From Ideonella sp. (lineage in GTDB: Bacteria > Pseudomonadota > Gammaproteobacteria > Burkholderiales > Burkholderiaceae_C), in NCBI GenBank assembly GCA_016721465.1, contig JADKIA010000004.1, positions 62,001 through 126,000 of the forward strand: a stretch of DNA of 64,000 nucleotides. Direction: 5' to 3'. This document shows, piece by piece, positions 15,203 to 23,030 of this stretch (the stretch's first letter is position 1; every line of letters begins with the position of its first letter). The notes beneath the pieces were generated by a model, which saw only the letters and a list, made by a program, of their open reading frames with translations, was not told the DNA's origin and did not search any database. The translations under genes and the position numbers were made by a program.

Positions 15203-16627
15203 TCATCGCGGCCGGCCCGGGCCCATGCGCTGCTTCATGTCCTCGAGCAACCTGCTGATCTTTTCGCGCTGGGCACGGGTCCTGGCGTGGTACTCGGGCG
15301 TGGCACGCTCGGCCTCCAGCCGCCGTTCCTCGATCTCGCGCTCACGGCGCTGTTCAGCGGCCTTCTGACGCTGTCGGCGCTCAGCTGCGATGCGAGGGGC
15401 GAGTTCCGGCACGAAGCTGCCGGCGGCGGCTCGGTTGATGAGGCCGCGCAGATAGGCCACCGGGCTACTGCGCACACCATTGGTCTGCAGCCGCCCGGCC
15501 AGTTCGTCGAGGAGCACCTGGGCCTGTTCGCCGCTCTGGCGCAGCAGCAGGCGGGCCGCAGCACACTCATCCGGCAGCATCCGGTCAGGAAAGATCAGGT
15601 CACCACCACCGGCCGTCAGGCTTGGCGCATTCGCTTCGCGCGACGTGCTTTGTGGTTGTTGTACTGATTCACATGTACTGTGTTCAATTAGAGGAGTGGC
15701 GCTTTCGTCGACACAGTGATGGCGGATTGGGTGAATCAGGGATGGCGGTTTCGGCGAGGCAACGATGTGGGGATGCCACAGGCTTGATTCGCCCTTCTGT
15801 GCAAGGCTGCCTGCGGTGTCCACGCAGACTTGCCTTGCTTCCCGATCGGCGCCAAACGCGGTCGCTGGCGCACCATCCGTCAGCAGCGACAGCAGGCAGT
15901 CCAGCCGGACACGAGCAACCAGGCTGGGCGGTATGCCCCGCAGTGTTTCTTCCCAGACGCCTGCGCGGCCCAGGTCGCGACGGGCCGTCTCCTGTTCGCG
16001 GCGAGTCAGCCCGATTTCCTCGGACCACCGAGCGGCGGAGTTGCAGACCCAGGCATCGAGCTGGCGTCGGTGTTGCAGCCGCGTGAGGTACAGCGCCCGC
16101 GACAGCATGAGCCCGGCATGCACGCCGCCGGCGATGCCCGCCAGCGCGCGGTGGTAGGCCACCGACGGCCCCAGCATCTCGGCCACCATCACCATGTCAT
16201 TCCAGTCGGCAGTGCGCGGATCGACAGCGATCCGCTCGGCGAGGAGGCTGCCCAACTGCTCCGTGTTGAGTCGGAAGTGCAGGCGGGCAGGAATCCCCAG
16301 GCGACGTTCATCGACCAGGTCGAGCACCTTCAGCGCACCCCTTGCACTGCTCTGCTCCTTGGCCGACAAGCCGGTTTCCCAGGACCACTGCTCGGTGGTC
16401 TTGTGGAACCACCCGCCGTTGCGGGCGATGTCCCTTCCACGACGCGTCCAGTAGATCGACTGCGACAGCAGCAACGCCGCCTTGACGTTGTCGGTCAGGT
16501 CGACCAGACGCCGGTGAAACGCGATATGGCGCCCGAGCAGCGACCAGATGACGGACAGCGGCGCGGTACGGTTGGATGGCTCCCATGCCGACGGGTCGAA
16601 CGAAGCGTTGCCCGGTTGATCAGCCAC
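15203..16627 (-). CDS. STY4528-like island replication protein
   Basis: A 474-residue protein of the STY4528 pathogenicity-island replication family. It contains two consecutive homologous winged-helix-type units of about 100 residues (about 30-125 and 150-240). Each shows the order FHR or YHRALA, AG or LLLSQSIYW, WSWETGLSAKEQ or WSEEIGLTRREQ, then LGIPARLHFRL or GIPPSLVARVRL. A linker rich in Ser/Pro/His and a charged coiled-coil tail (RRQRQKAAEQRREREIEERR) follow. The start is GTG with GGAGGGGG upstream. It probably binds DNA at the element's origin of replication, by family analogy. Confidence 0.8.
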   Translation of the reverse strand: MADQPGNASFDPSAWEPSNRTAPLSVIWSLLGRHIAFHRRLVDLTDNVKAALLLSQSIYWTRRGRDIARNGGWFHKTTEQWSWETGLSAKEQSSARGALKVLDLVDERRLGIPARLHFRLNTEQLGSLLAERIAVDPRTADWNDMVMVAEMLGPSVAYHRALAGIAGGVHAGLMLSRALYLTRLQHRRQLDAWVCNSAARWSEEIGLTRREQETARRDLGRAGVWEETLRGIPPSLVARVRLDCLLSLLTDGAPATAFGADREARQVCVDTAGSLAQKGESSLWHPHIVASPKPPSLIHPIRHHCVDESATPLIEHSTCESVQQPQSTSREANAPSLTAGGGDLIFPDRMLPDECAAARLLLRQSGEQAQVLLDELAGRLQTNGVRSSPVAYLRGLINRAAAGSFVPELAPRIAAERRQRQKAAEQRREREIEERRLEAERATPEYHARTRAQREKISRLLEDMKQRMGPGRPR

Positions 16628-16645
16628 GGCCAGCCCCCTCCATCG

Positions 16646-17020
16646 TCACCGTCCCCCTCGGTCGACGCTCGCCTGGAGGGCGTGCATGAGAACGTCGGCA
16701 CACACCCGAAACCAGAGCTTTGCCGGCATGCCCAGGCGTCGCTCTTCCAGCAGACCGGCCCGCCGCAGAGCACGCCTTGCCGTCTCCTGTTCCCAGCGCG
16801 ACAGGCCGGTCTCCTGCGTCCATTGCTCCTGTGACCGCATGAACCAACCGCCCGCTGAGGGCTCAAGTGCCTGGCTGGTCCAGATGGCCTGAGACAGCAT
16901 CAGTGCCGGCGTCACGCCGCCGGCCACCGGCACGAGGCAACGATGGAAGCTGACCGGAATGTCGAAGACCTCCAGCAGCAGCTCGGTGGTGATGCCGCGG
17001 GATTCGATGCGTGCGTTCAT
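16646..17020 (-). CDS. winged-helix protein, single-unit relative of STY4528
   Basis: A 124-residue protein matching one repeat unit of the STY4528-like protein encoded next to it: FHRCLVPVAGGV, LMLSQAIW, EQWTQETGLSRWEQETARRALR, LGMPAKLWFRV. It appears to be a stand-alone copy of the same helix-turn-helix unit. ATG overlaps the DUF2857 stop (ATGA), and the next gene begins 19 bases after its end. It may form hetero-complexes with the larger protein, but this is inference. Confidence 0.75.
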   Translation of the reverse strand: MNARIESRGITTELLLEVFDIPVSFHRCLVPVAGGVTPALMLSQAIWTSQALEPSAGGWFMRSQEQWTQETGLSRWEQETARRALRRAGLLEERRLGMPAKLWFRVCADVLMHALQASVDRGGR

Positions 17021-17559
17021 GCGTCCGCCTCGAAATCGCGGATGACCACCTCCAACACGGCGATCGGCAGGTGCGTGAAGGCCTGGTGCAACTGGTAGTA
17101 GCGGATGCGCGGCGCCGGGTCGCCGATCGTTCGCCAGACCTGATAGATGCGTTCGCGCGTGGCGTAATCCGGCAGAGGCACACGCCCTGAAGGCCGGCGA
17201 ACGTCGAGATCTCGGCGGAACTTCAAGGTGAGCTTGCGGCGAATCTTGAAGAGCGCGCTCATCAGCTGGGTCGACGCGCCGTGGCGGATGAAATACGCCT
17301 CCAGCGCCTTGGCCTCCTTCACGAGGGCGACAGTGCGCAAGCCGGCCTGCAAAGCCTCCCCATCCAGGGCGATGCCGATGGTCAGCGTGCGCATGGCTGC
17401 CAGCCGATTGAGATCGAGCGCAGACAGTTGACGCAGGCGATCGAGCTGCTCGTTGGCAATGCCGACGGCATCCAGTTCGTCGGGCCTCGCGTCTGCCAGG
17501 CGCAGGGTGACGTGGTTGAGCAGGACGAGGCGAACCTGCGTGTCGTGAAGCGGAAGCAT
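17017..17559 (-). CDS. DUF2857 domain protein
   Basis: A 180-residue DUF2857-family protein, a usual neighbour of parB in integrating elements with no established activity. Family-like features are RLADARPDELDAVGI, LDLNRLAAM and a C-terminal block RPSGRVPLPDYATRERIYQVW. It overlaps both neighbours by ATGA junctions, so it is part of a single translational chain from parA to the small gene at 13896. Confidence 0.8.
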   Translation of the reverse strand: MLPLHDTQVRLVLLNHVTLRLADARPDELDAVGIANEQLDRLRQLSALDLNRLAAMRTLTIGIALDGEALQAGLRTVALVKEAKALEAYFIRHGASTQLMSALFKIRRKLTLKFRRDLDVRRPSGRVPLPDYATRERIYQVWRTIGDPAPRIRYYQLHQAFTHLPIAVLEVVIRDFEADA

Positions 17560-18928
17560 CAAGCCTCCCCCCGGGTCAGCGCCGCGTTGCCTCCGGCATC
17601 TGGTCCGCCGGTCGGACGATGCGTCCGCCTGAGGCATGCCAGAACCTCCCAGAACGCTGTGGCCGATGCATCGGCCGGGTCGACCAGCCAGAGCAGGAAG
17701 GTCTGATCGAGAGATACAGAAGCAAGCGCCTCGCTGTCGACCTGGCCGCTGACACCTGCGAGCAGCCCCCAAGCACGTTGCCGCGCCGGTGCTGCTGCGC
17801 CAGGATCTGGAATCGGAGCGAGCCGGAAGCCGGCGGACGACATCGGCGCCGGCTGAACACAGTCGCTGAGACCCACGACATCGGCGAAGGCGCGCGCGCG
17901 CCGCAGCAGATCGTTGCTTTCTGGCGGCGGGGACTCGGCTTGCATAAAGGGAGCCACCGCTTCGACGGTGGGTGGCGTGGCCGTCGCCTCGGTCCGATGT
18001 GCAGGAGGCTCACCCTGCCCTCCACGCGCCGATGCCGGGCGGAGTCCTTCGCGCAGCGTATCGACGGTTTCGCCGAGGTACGCGGCCATCGCTGCTTCGC
18101 AGGCCTCGCAGGTGGCGGCGACGCTGAACTCGCCGGTGTGCGGATACTGGTCGGCGATGCGCCTGAACACGGGCTCGAAAACCGCGGCGTACAGCTCATC
18201 CTCGGACACGGATTGGCGGGCCAGTGAATAGCGCTTGATCGCGTTGAGCCTGGGCTGCAGGGTCTTGACGTCCAGACCAGCCAGGCCGACCACGGCCTCA
18301 CCGAGGGTACGGAGCCGTTCAGTGGCAAACAGATACAGCCCGAGCGTCGCCGTGTTGACCGCGAGACCAAGGGCATGGAGTGCATCCTCCAGCGGGCGCA
18401 GGGTCAGCAGCCGTCCCTGCTCTGTTTCCAGTCGGTGCTTGAGCGCCACGATGCCGGTGGCCTTGTCCCAGAAGCTCATCTCACCGCGCTGCTCGTTTTC
18501 GATGAGGTGGGCGGTGAGGACGTGGCTCTCCGACTTCCATGGCCGAAACAGCACCACGAGCTGGCGGAATCGAGGGTCCCGCGTCTCTGACCACAGTTGC
18601 TGCAGCGCAAGCAGCCTGGTGTTGCCACCGGCTTCGACGATGAAGTGAGACTCCCCTGGTCGTTGCGTCACCGTCAATGGCGACCTCAGTCCGCCGGTGC
18701 GGATCGACTCTTGATGTCGTCGAACTTGACGTTCGCCGATCGGCGCGGGTTGTTCTCGTAGGGCCGGATGTCATCGACCGTCAGCTCGATCTGGTGTTCG
18801 AACTGATCGTGGGACGCGCGCGCATCGGCAACACCTGGGAGGTCACGCGCGTTGTTGCCCGGGTTGCCCACCTGCAGGGACTGCGCCACGAGCCGGCGGC
18901 GCTCATCGACGGAAACCTTGTGGCTCAT
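17559..18928 (-). pseudogene. parB: parB, interrupted by a single-base frameshift
   Basis: ParB-type partition protein in two frames. The N-terminal part (18928 down to about 18712: MSHKVSVDERRRLVAQ... HQIELTVDDIRPYENNPR) carries the start of the ParB/Sulfiredoxin domain, then runs into a stop. The rest (to 17559) begins in another frame with RTGGLRSPLTVTQRPGESHFIVEAGGNTRLLAL, the natural continuation. Adding one base near 18706-18713 (AAGAG to AAGGAG) restores one reading frame. The C-terminal half is long and Ala/Pro-rich. ATG 18928 overlaps the parA stop. Either a real mutation that would disable partitioning, or a sequencing error. Confidence 0.85.
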
Positions 18929-19770
18929 GACGACGGCTCCTCCACTTGAGGCTCGTCGGCGAGTACGCCCTGCAGGCTTGGGATGAGTTCCCACGCGAGT
19001 TGGTGCATGACGGTGCTGGCACTCGGCATCACGCCATCGCGGCGGCGTTCATGGCGATGCACCGGTATGCGCAGCGTCGCGGCTTCCTTGTAGGCCTTGG
19101 CATGCGGCACCACGGTGTCGAGCACCGACACCCGGCCCTTCAGACGGATGAAGTCTTCACGGATCCCGCTGGCGATCAGGCGGGCATCCGAGGTGCGGTC
19201 CTGCCGATAGATCACTGCCTTGACCGGCCCCAGCGTGGCGCCGAGCGCGCTGCCCGGCTCCAGCCTGTCGAGCAACTCCATCGTGCCGTCCTTGAACTCG
19301 CGCGCCGACAGGATTTCCGGGGTGATCGGCGAGACGAGGATGTCGGCAGCCATGACGGCAGCGTCCTGCAACGGACCGATCGCGCCTTGCGTGTCGATCA
19401 GCACGCAGTCGTAGTGGCCAGCCACCGCCGGCGATTGCAGCGCGAAGCGCAGGCGAAATCCGCGGTCGATGCGGTTGAGCAGCCAGTTGGGCAGATGACC
19501 CTCCGGGTCATCCGAGACCACGATGTGCAGGTTCGGAAACACGGTCGGCGTGATGCACGCGGCCGTCACCTGGCCACGGACGATGACCTCGGTCAACCCG
19601 GCCGCCGGCTGCGGCGCCGCCAGGGGAAAGTACTTCGACAGCGACGGCTGGACATCCGCGTCGATCAGCAGGACGCGCAGGCCCATGTCGGCCAGCAGCG
19701 CCCCCAGATTGGCGGTGAGCGTCGTCTTGCCGACACCCCCTTTGGTACTGGTGATGGTGAACTTGATCAT
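18925..19770 (-). CDS. parA: ParA-family partition ATPase
   Basis: A 281-residue ParA/Soj ATPase that would segregate or stabilise the element with ParB. The deviant Walker A KGGVGKTT lies at residues 10-17, switch I/Walker A' region LLIDADVQPSLSKYF near 34-48, and Walker B YDCVLIDTQG near 118-127. There is no N-terminal helix-turn-helix, so it is the short ParA type. The last 25 residues are acidic. It sits 61 bases after the sigma factor gene and overlaps parB. Confidence 0.92.
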   Translation of the reverse strand: MIKFTITSTKGGVGKTTLTANLGALLADMGLRVLLIDADVQPSLSKYFPLAAPQPAAGLTEVIVRGQVTAACITPTVFPNLHIVVSDDPEGHLPNWLLNRIDRGFRLRFALQSPAVAGHYDCVLIDTQGAIGPLQDAAVMAADILVSPITPEILSAREFKDGTMELLDRLEPGSALGATLGPVKAVIYRQDRTSDARLIASGIREDFIRLKGRVSVLDTVVPHAKAYKEAATLRIPVHRHERRRDGVMPSASTVMHQLAWELIPSLQGVLADEPQVEEPSS

Positions 19771-19831
19771 CGATTCCGCGCCTATTCAGGTCCCTGATCA
19801 GGCTTACGGAATCGCCTCGAAAAGTGTCGGC

Positions 19832-20434
19832 TCAGCCCTTCAAATAGCCTCCAAGCCCATGATCCGCAAAGACCTTGCGGATCCGCTTGATCTCTTCGTA
19901 GAGGGTGCCGCGCGGTATTCGGAGCTGCTCGGCAGCCTCTTTGACCGACAGGCCTTCCGCGCCGAGCATCACGCACAGGCGCTGCTGGGATGGCGTCAAC
20001 CGCGCCATGGCACGCAGAAGATCCATGCGCACGTGGTGGCGGTGGGTTTCGCCCATCTCGCCCGCCTGCGTGGACTCGGACGCGTCCAGCGACTCGGCCA
20101 GCGTCATGCCGTCCTCGGCGCCGTCGACCGTGGCGTCGAGTGAGATCGCACCCAGGTCACCGGCACGCTTTTCCGCGCCCTGCTCGCGCATGAAGTCTGT
20201 GAGCTTGTTGCGCACGACCTGCGCCATGTAGCCCACAGGTGGCTTGTCCGGATCGGGTGCCAGCTTCCTGCGCACCCCGATCCAGTGCAGCAGGCAGTCC
20301 TGGACCAGGTCGTCGAACCCTTCCCGCCCGAGGATCCGCGACCGCCTTCGGAATTCCCCCACCACTCTTTTCGCGACTGCAATTTCCCACTTTTCGAGAC
20401 CATCCCCAGGCTTGAGCGCCATTTCGTTCCCCAT
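19832..20434 (-). CDS. sigma-70 family RNA polymerase sigma factor (ECF-like)
   Basis: A 200-residue sigma factor. Region 2 is at about 30-90 (FDDLVQDCLLHW, VGYMAQVVRNKLTDFMRE), with an acidic linker. Region 4 is at about 140-190 (RLTPSQQRLCVMLGAEGLSVKEAAEQLRIPRGTLYEEIKRIRKVF). There are no region 1 or 3 domains, as in ECF types. The first ATG (20434) lies inside a hairpin; a second in-frame ATG at 20422 follows the hairpin and a GGGG sequence and may be the true start. It is first in the minus-strand operon with parA. No anti-sigma gene is adjacent. Confidence 0.9.
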   Translation of the reverse strand: MGNEMALKPGDGLEKWEIAVAKRVVGEFRRRSRILGREGFDDLVQDCLLHWIGVRRKLAPDPDKPPVGYMAQVVRNKLTDFMREQGAEKRAGDLGAISLDATVDGAEDGMTLAESLDASESTQAGEMGETHRHHVRMDLLRAMARLTPSQQRLCVMLGAEGLSVKEAAEQLRIPRGTLYEEIKRIRKVFADHGLGGYLKG

Positions 20435-20449
20435 CGGTTGCCGATGGGG
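20429..20449 (-). promoter_or_regulatory. hairpin over the sigma-factor start region
   Basis: CCCCATCGG and CCGATGGGG form a perfect 9-bp stem with a 3-base loop. On the minus strand its 3' arm contains the first ATG and the GGGG that could act as ribosome site for the ATG at 20422. Folding would hide initiation, which suggests translational control. Confidence 0.6.
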
Positions 20450-20777
20450 TGAAAAGCGAACTCAGGACGGGAATACTGAATAGGTAAATTGCAGCTATAT
20501 CAACAACTTAGAGGGGACATGGCATCCGATGCCGACACTTTCCGGCCAGATTCCGTAACCGAAAACTTGAGGGCTATCGATAGATGCCGAAGGCCGACGA
20601 CCCATGGCGAACGACGCCGTCACGGTCGGCCAGAGGGCCCTCGCGGGGCCGCGGGACGCCATAGCGATGGCGGCCACGCGGGATCGAAACGGTGTGTAGA
20701 GGTCGAGCGGCAGCGTCGCCAAGGGCGGCGCGATGCCGGAGTGCCAGGTGGCGCATCGACCGAGTGCGGGGGTCAGG
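20435..20777. other. divergent intergenic region between sigma factor and alpA-like gene
   Basis: About 340 bases. The segment 20480-20515 is unusually A/T-rich for this window and may hold divergent promoters; no single pair of hexamers is convincing. A plus-strand frame from ATG 20519 (after AGAGGGG) is open but its composition looks like GC-rich non-coding sequence, so I do not call a gene. Confidence 0.45.
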
Positions 20778-21236
20778 ATGAAACGAGCGAACGAGTGCGT
20801 CGATCAGGCGCCGACGGCGGCCAGCACCACGAGCACGGTGGCGGACGCCGATGCCGATCTGAAAATGCACGGCTCGGAGCGGGCCAGGCATGCCCGCGAA
20901 GCCATCCGGGCGCGCCAGCCCAGAGGGTCGTTCGACGCCAGGGCGATCCGGGAGTTGTCCCAGGCAGCGCTGACCGATCCGGCTCAGTTGCGACGCACGA
21001 TCCGCCGCAGCGAGCTACGCCAGATCGTGCCGCTGGCCGACTCGACAATCTACGAGTTGGAACGACGCGGGGATTTTCCCCAGCGCTTCTTCCTCACCGC
21101 GCGCTGCGTCGTGTGGGACCTCGCCGAGGTTGAGGACTGGCTGCGGAGCCGTCGGCAGCCAGGCAGTTCTGACCTGGTGAAGAAGGCGCCGGTGCCGGAT
21201 TTTCGGCGACGTACAAAGCGACCAGGCCGAGACTGA
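20778..21236 (+). CDS. AlpA-like helix-turn-helix regulator
   Basis: A protein of 152 residues whose C-terminal half carries an AlpA/excisionase-type DNA-binding domain: ELRQIVPLADSTIYELERRGDFPQRFFL then VVWDLAEVEDWLRSRR, a winged helix typical of regulators of P4-like integrases. The N-terminal 70 residues are low-complexity Ala/Arg-rich. I use ATG 20778 after GGGGGTCAGG; starts at 20733 or 20865 are possible. It is divergent from the maintenance operon and may control excision by the P4-type integrase or the divergent sigma gene. Confidence 0.8.
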   Translation: MKRANECVDQAPTAASTTSTVADADADLKMHGSERARHAREAIRARQPRGSFDARAIRELSQAALTDPAQLRRTIRRSELRQIVPLADSTIYELERRGDFPQRFFLTARCVVWDLAEVEDWLRSRRQPGSSDLVKKAPVPDFRRRTKRPGRD

Positions 21237-21268
21237 TTGATGCGGTCTACACCCGATTCAGACTCTGG

Positions 21269-23008
21269 CTACAAGTTGTGCTGGCCGATGATCGGGCAAC
21301 CCGGCCAAACCGGGCCAACCAGCAAGGTGTGCGCCTTTGCTCTTGTGATGGCCACTCGAAGAATCTTTCGGCTTCGGTGATATGGGGGCTCGTCGCCCCA
21401 CCAAACAAATGACGACACCATCTGCTCACCATCGTGCCGTCCCTCCCTGACGACGATGACGCCGTCGAATTGCTTGCCTTTCGACTTGTGGACCGTCATC
21501 ACCTGCACGCCTGGCGGGTCGTCAACTCCGCCAAGAATTTGGTCTTGCGCCAGAGCCAAGTCGAGCACCTGTCGAGCGCCCGTGTACTGCCCATCACGCG
21601 TCCAGACGGCTCCGAGGCCTCCGCTGATACGCTTTCCACGGTTGAAGGCAACCAGGTAGTCCAGGCTCTTCGCTGCCTCCGTCAAGTGCTCGTCGCTGGC
21701 TGCTCGTAATGCAATCTTGACGCGAGTCCAGTCTCTAGCTGGATCACCTGAGAATCCCTGTGCCCGCAGTGCATCCATGACACCCAGCACTGCCTGAACG
21801 AACTTCGCTTTCGGCAACTTGCCGGCCTGAACCGCCAACGCCCAAACTTTCCACTGCTTCGCGGCCGCCAGACCACTGGCCCGCTTTGCCGTCGCCAGCA
21901 GATCAAGAGCGGTCGCGAGGTCATTCATCCGATCAAGGTCTCGCTTGGGTTCAAGGAGGAAGGCCGCGAACCGGGCCGTCAACATGGCTTCGGCCTCGTC
22001 GAATGCCAGCTTGTGTCGGACTGGTTTCGGCTCCGCGTTCAGTGCACCCGAGATCTTGGCTGCTGATGCCCCGGAGTGGGTAAGGATGGCGACGTTCTTG
22101 CCGTACTTCCCGGTCGTCTTCCTGATGGCCCGCTGAAGCATGCCGATGGCCATACGCATGACGGCACTCAGCGTACGCAGCTTCGGGTTGTAGGCGAAGG
22201 CGGAGATGCCAATGTATGGTGACCCACGAACATTGCCCAGCAAGATATCCTGGCCGAAGGTCGCGATCTCGGTACCGCCACTGCGGTGGTTCTGCGCACC
22301 GAGGTCGATCTCCAAATGGTTTAGCGATTTCTTGATGGCGACGATTCGCTCTGGGCCAATGCCTGGCAGGTGGTCGAAAATCTGCTGCTCCAGATCCGCC
22401 AGGCAGATCACCTGTGCAGCAGGTGCCAACAACTCTATGCAGCGCCAAGCATGTTCGTTGGTGTCCTGCGCCTCGTCCACGATGATTAGAGGGTGGCGTT
22501 GCGTGATGAGTCGGCGGACATGGCTGCTGCGCTCCAGCAGCTGCGCCGCGTTCGACGGGAAGAGGTCAAAGGCAATGAGCCCATCCTCCCGGAACAACCG
22601 CTCGCGCTCCTGCAGCCAGGCCTGCCATTCCGGGTTCGCTTCCGTGCGGTCCTTCGCCTTGATCGTCCCGTACTTGGCTTGCTCATCCTGGGGCAGCAAG
22701 ATGCGCAACGACTTCGGAGCACCAAGCAGGTAGGCGTGCGCCGACAGTAGCGTCCAGAAGAAGGAGTGGAATGTCTGCATGCTCAGCATGCCACGCTGCG
22801 CCTTCGGCACTTCCAGCCTTGTGGCCTCTCCCACGCGAGCGACGGCAGCTCTTGAGAAGCTCAAGAAGAGGACAGACTGACCGGGCTCCAAACCGTCGTT
22901 GATACGCACGACGGCCTTCTTCAGGGCAATCGTTGTCTTACCGCTTCCGGGGCCACCGATGACGAGGGCGTGCCCCTTGCAATCAAGGGTTGCTGGCGCA
23001 GGCCGCAA
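21269..23008 (-). CDS. UvrD-like helicase, Gabija GajB-like
   Basis: An SF1 helicase of about 579 residues. Motifs in order: Walker A GGPGSGKTT (about 18-26), SFSRAAVARVG, LIIVDEAQDTN (Walker B), DLEQQIFD, QNHRSGG, VMTVHKSKGKQFDGVIVV and ILRVAITRAKAHTLL near the C terminus. It directly follows the OLD-family nuclease gene on the same strand, the arrangement of Gabija anti-phage systems, where GajB senses DNA ends with GajA. The start is uncertain: a TTG at 23008 sits very close to GGAGG, while the frame stays open to 23149 inside the nuclease gene. Its position next to the integrase is typical of defence cargo. Confidence 0.8.
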   Translation of the reverse strand: MRPAPATLDCKGHALVIGGPGSGKTTIALKKAVVRINDGLEPGQSVLFLSFSRAAVARVGEATRLEVPKAQRGMLSMQTFHSFFWTLLSAHAYLLGAPKSLRILLPQDEQAKYGTIKAKDRTEANPEWQAWLQERERLFREDGLIAFDLFPSNAAQLLERSSHVRRLITQRHPLIIVDEAQDTNEHAWRCIELLAPAAQVICLADLEQQIFDHLPGIGPERIVAIKKSLNHLEIDLGAQNHRSGGTEIATFGQDILLGNVRGSPYIGISAFAYNPKLRTLSAVMRMAIGMLQRAIRKTTGKYGKNVAILTHSGASAAKISGALNAEPKPVRHKLAFDEAEAMLTARFAAFLLEPKRDLDRMNDLATALDLLATAKRASGLAAAKQWKVWALAVQAGKLPKAKFVQAVLGVMDALRAQGFSGDPARDWTRVKIALRAASDEHLTEAAKSLDYLVAFNRGKRISGGLGAVWTRDGQYTGARQVLDLALAQDQILGGVDDPPGVQVMTVHKSKGKQFDGVIVVREGRHDGEQMVSSFVWWGDEPPYHRSRKILRVAITRAKAHTLLVGPVWPGCPIIGQHNL

Positions 23009-23030
23009 ACCTCCATGGCGCCGTCTTCGA

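Noticed and set aside
20519..21133. Plus-strand frame of about 200 residues before and overlapping the alpA-like gene
   Set aside because: It is Arg/Gly-rich and overlaps the well-supported AlpA-like domain in another frame; only the AGAGGGG site favours it.
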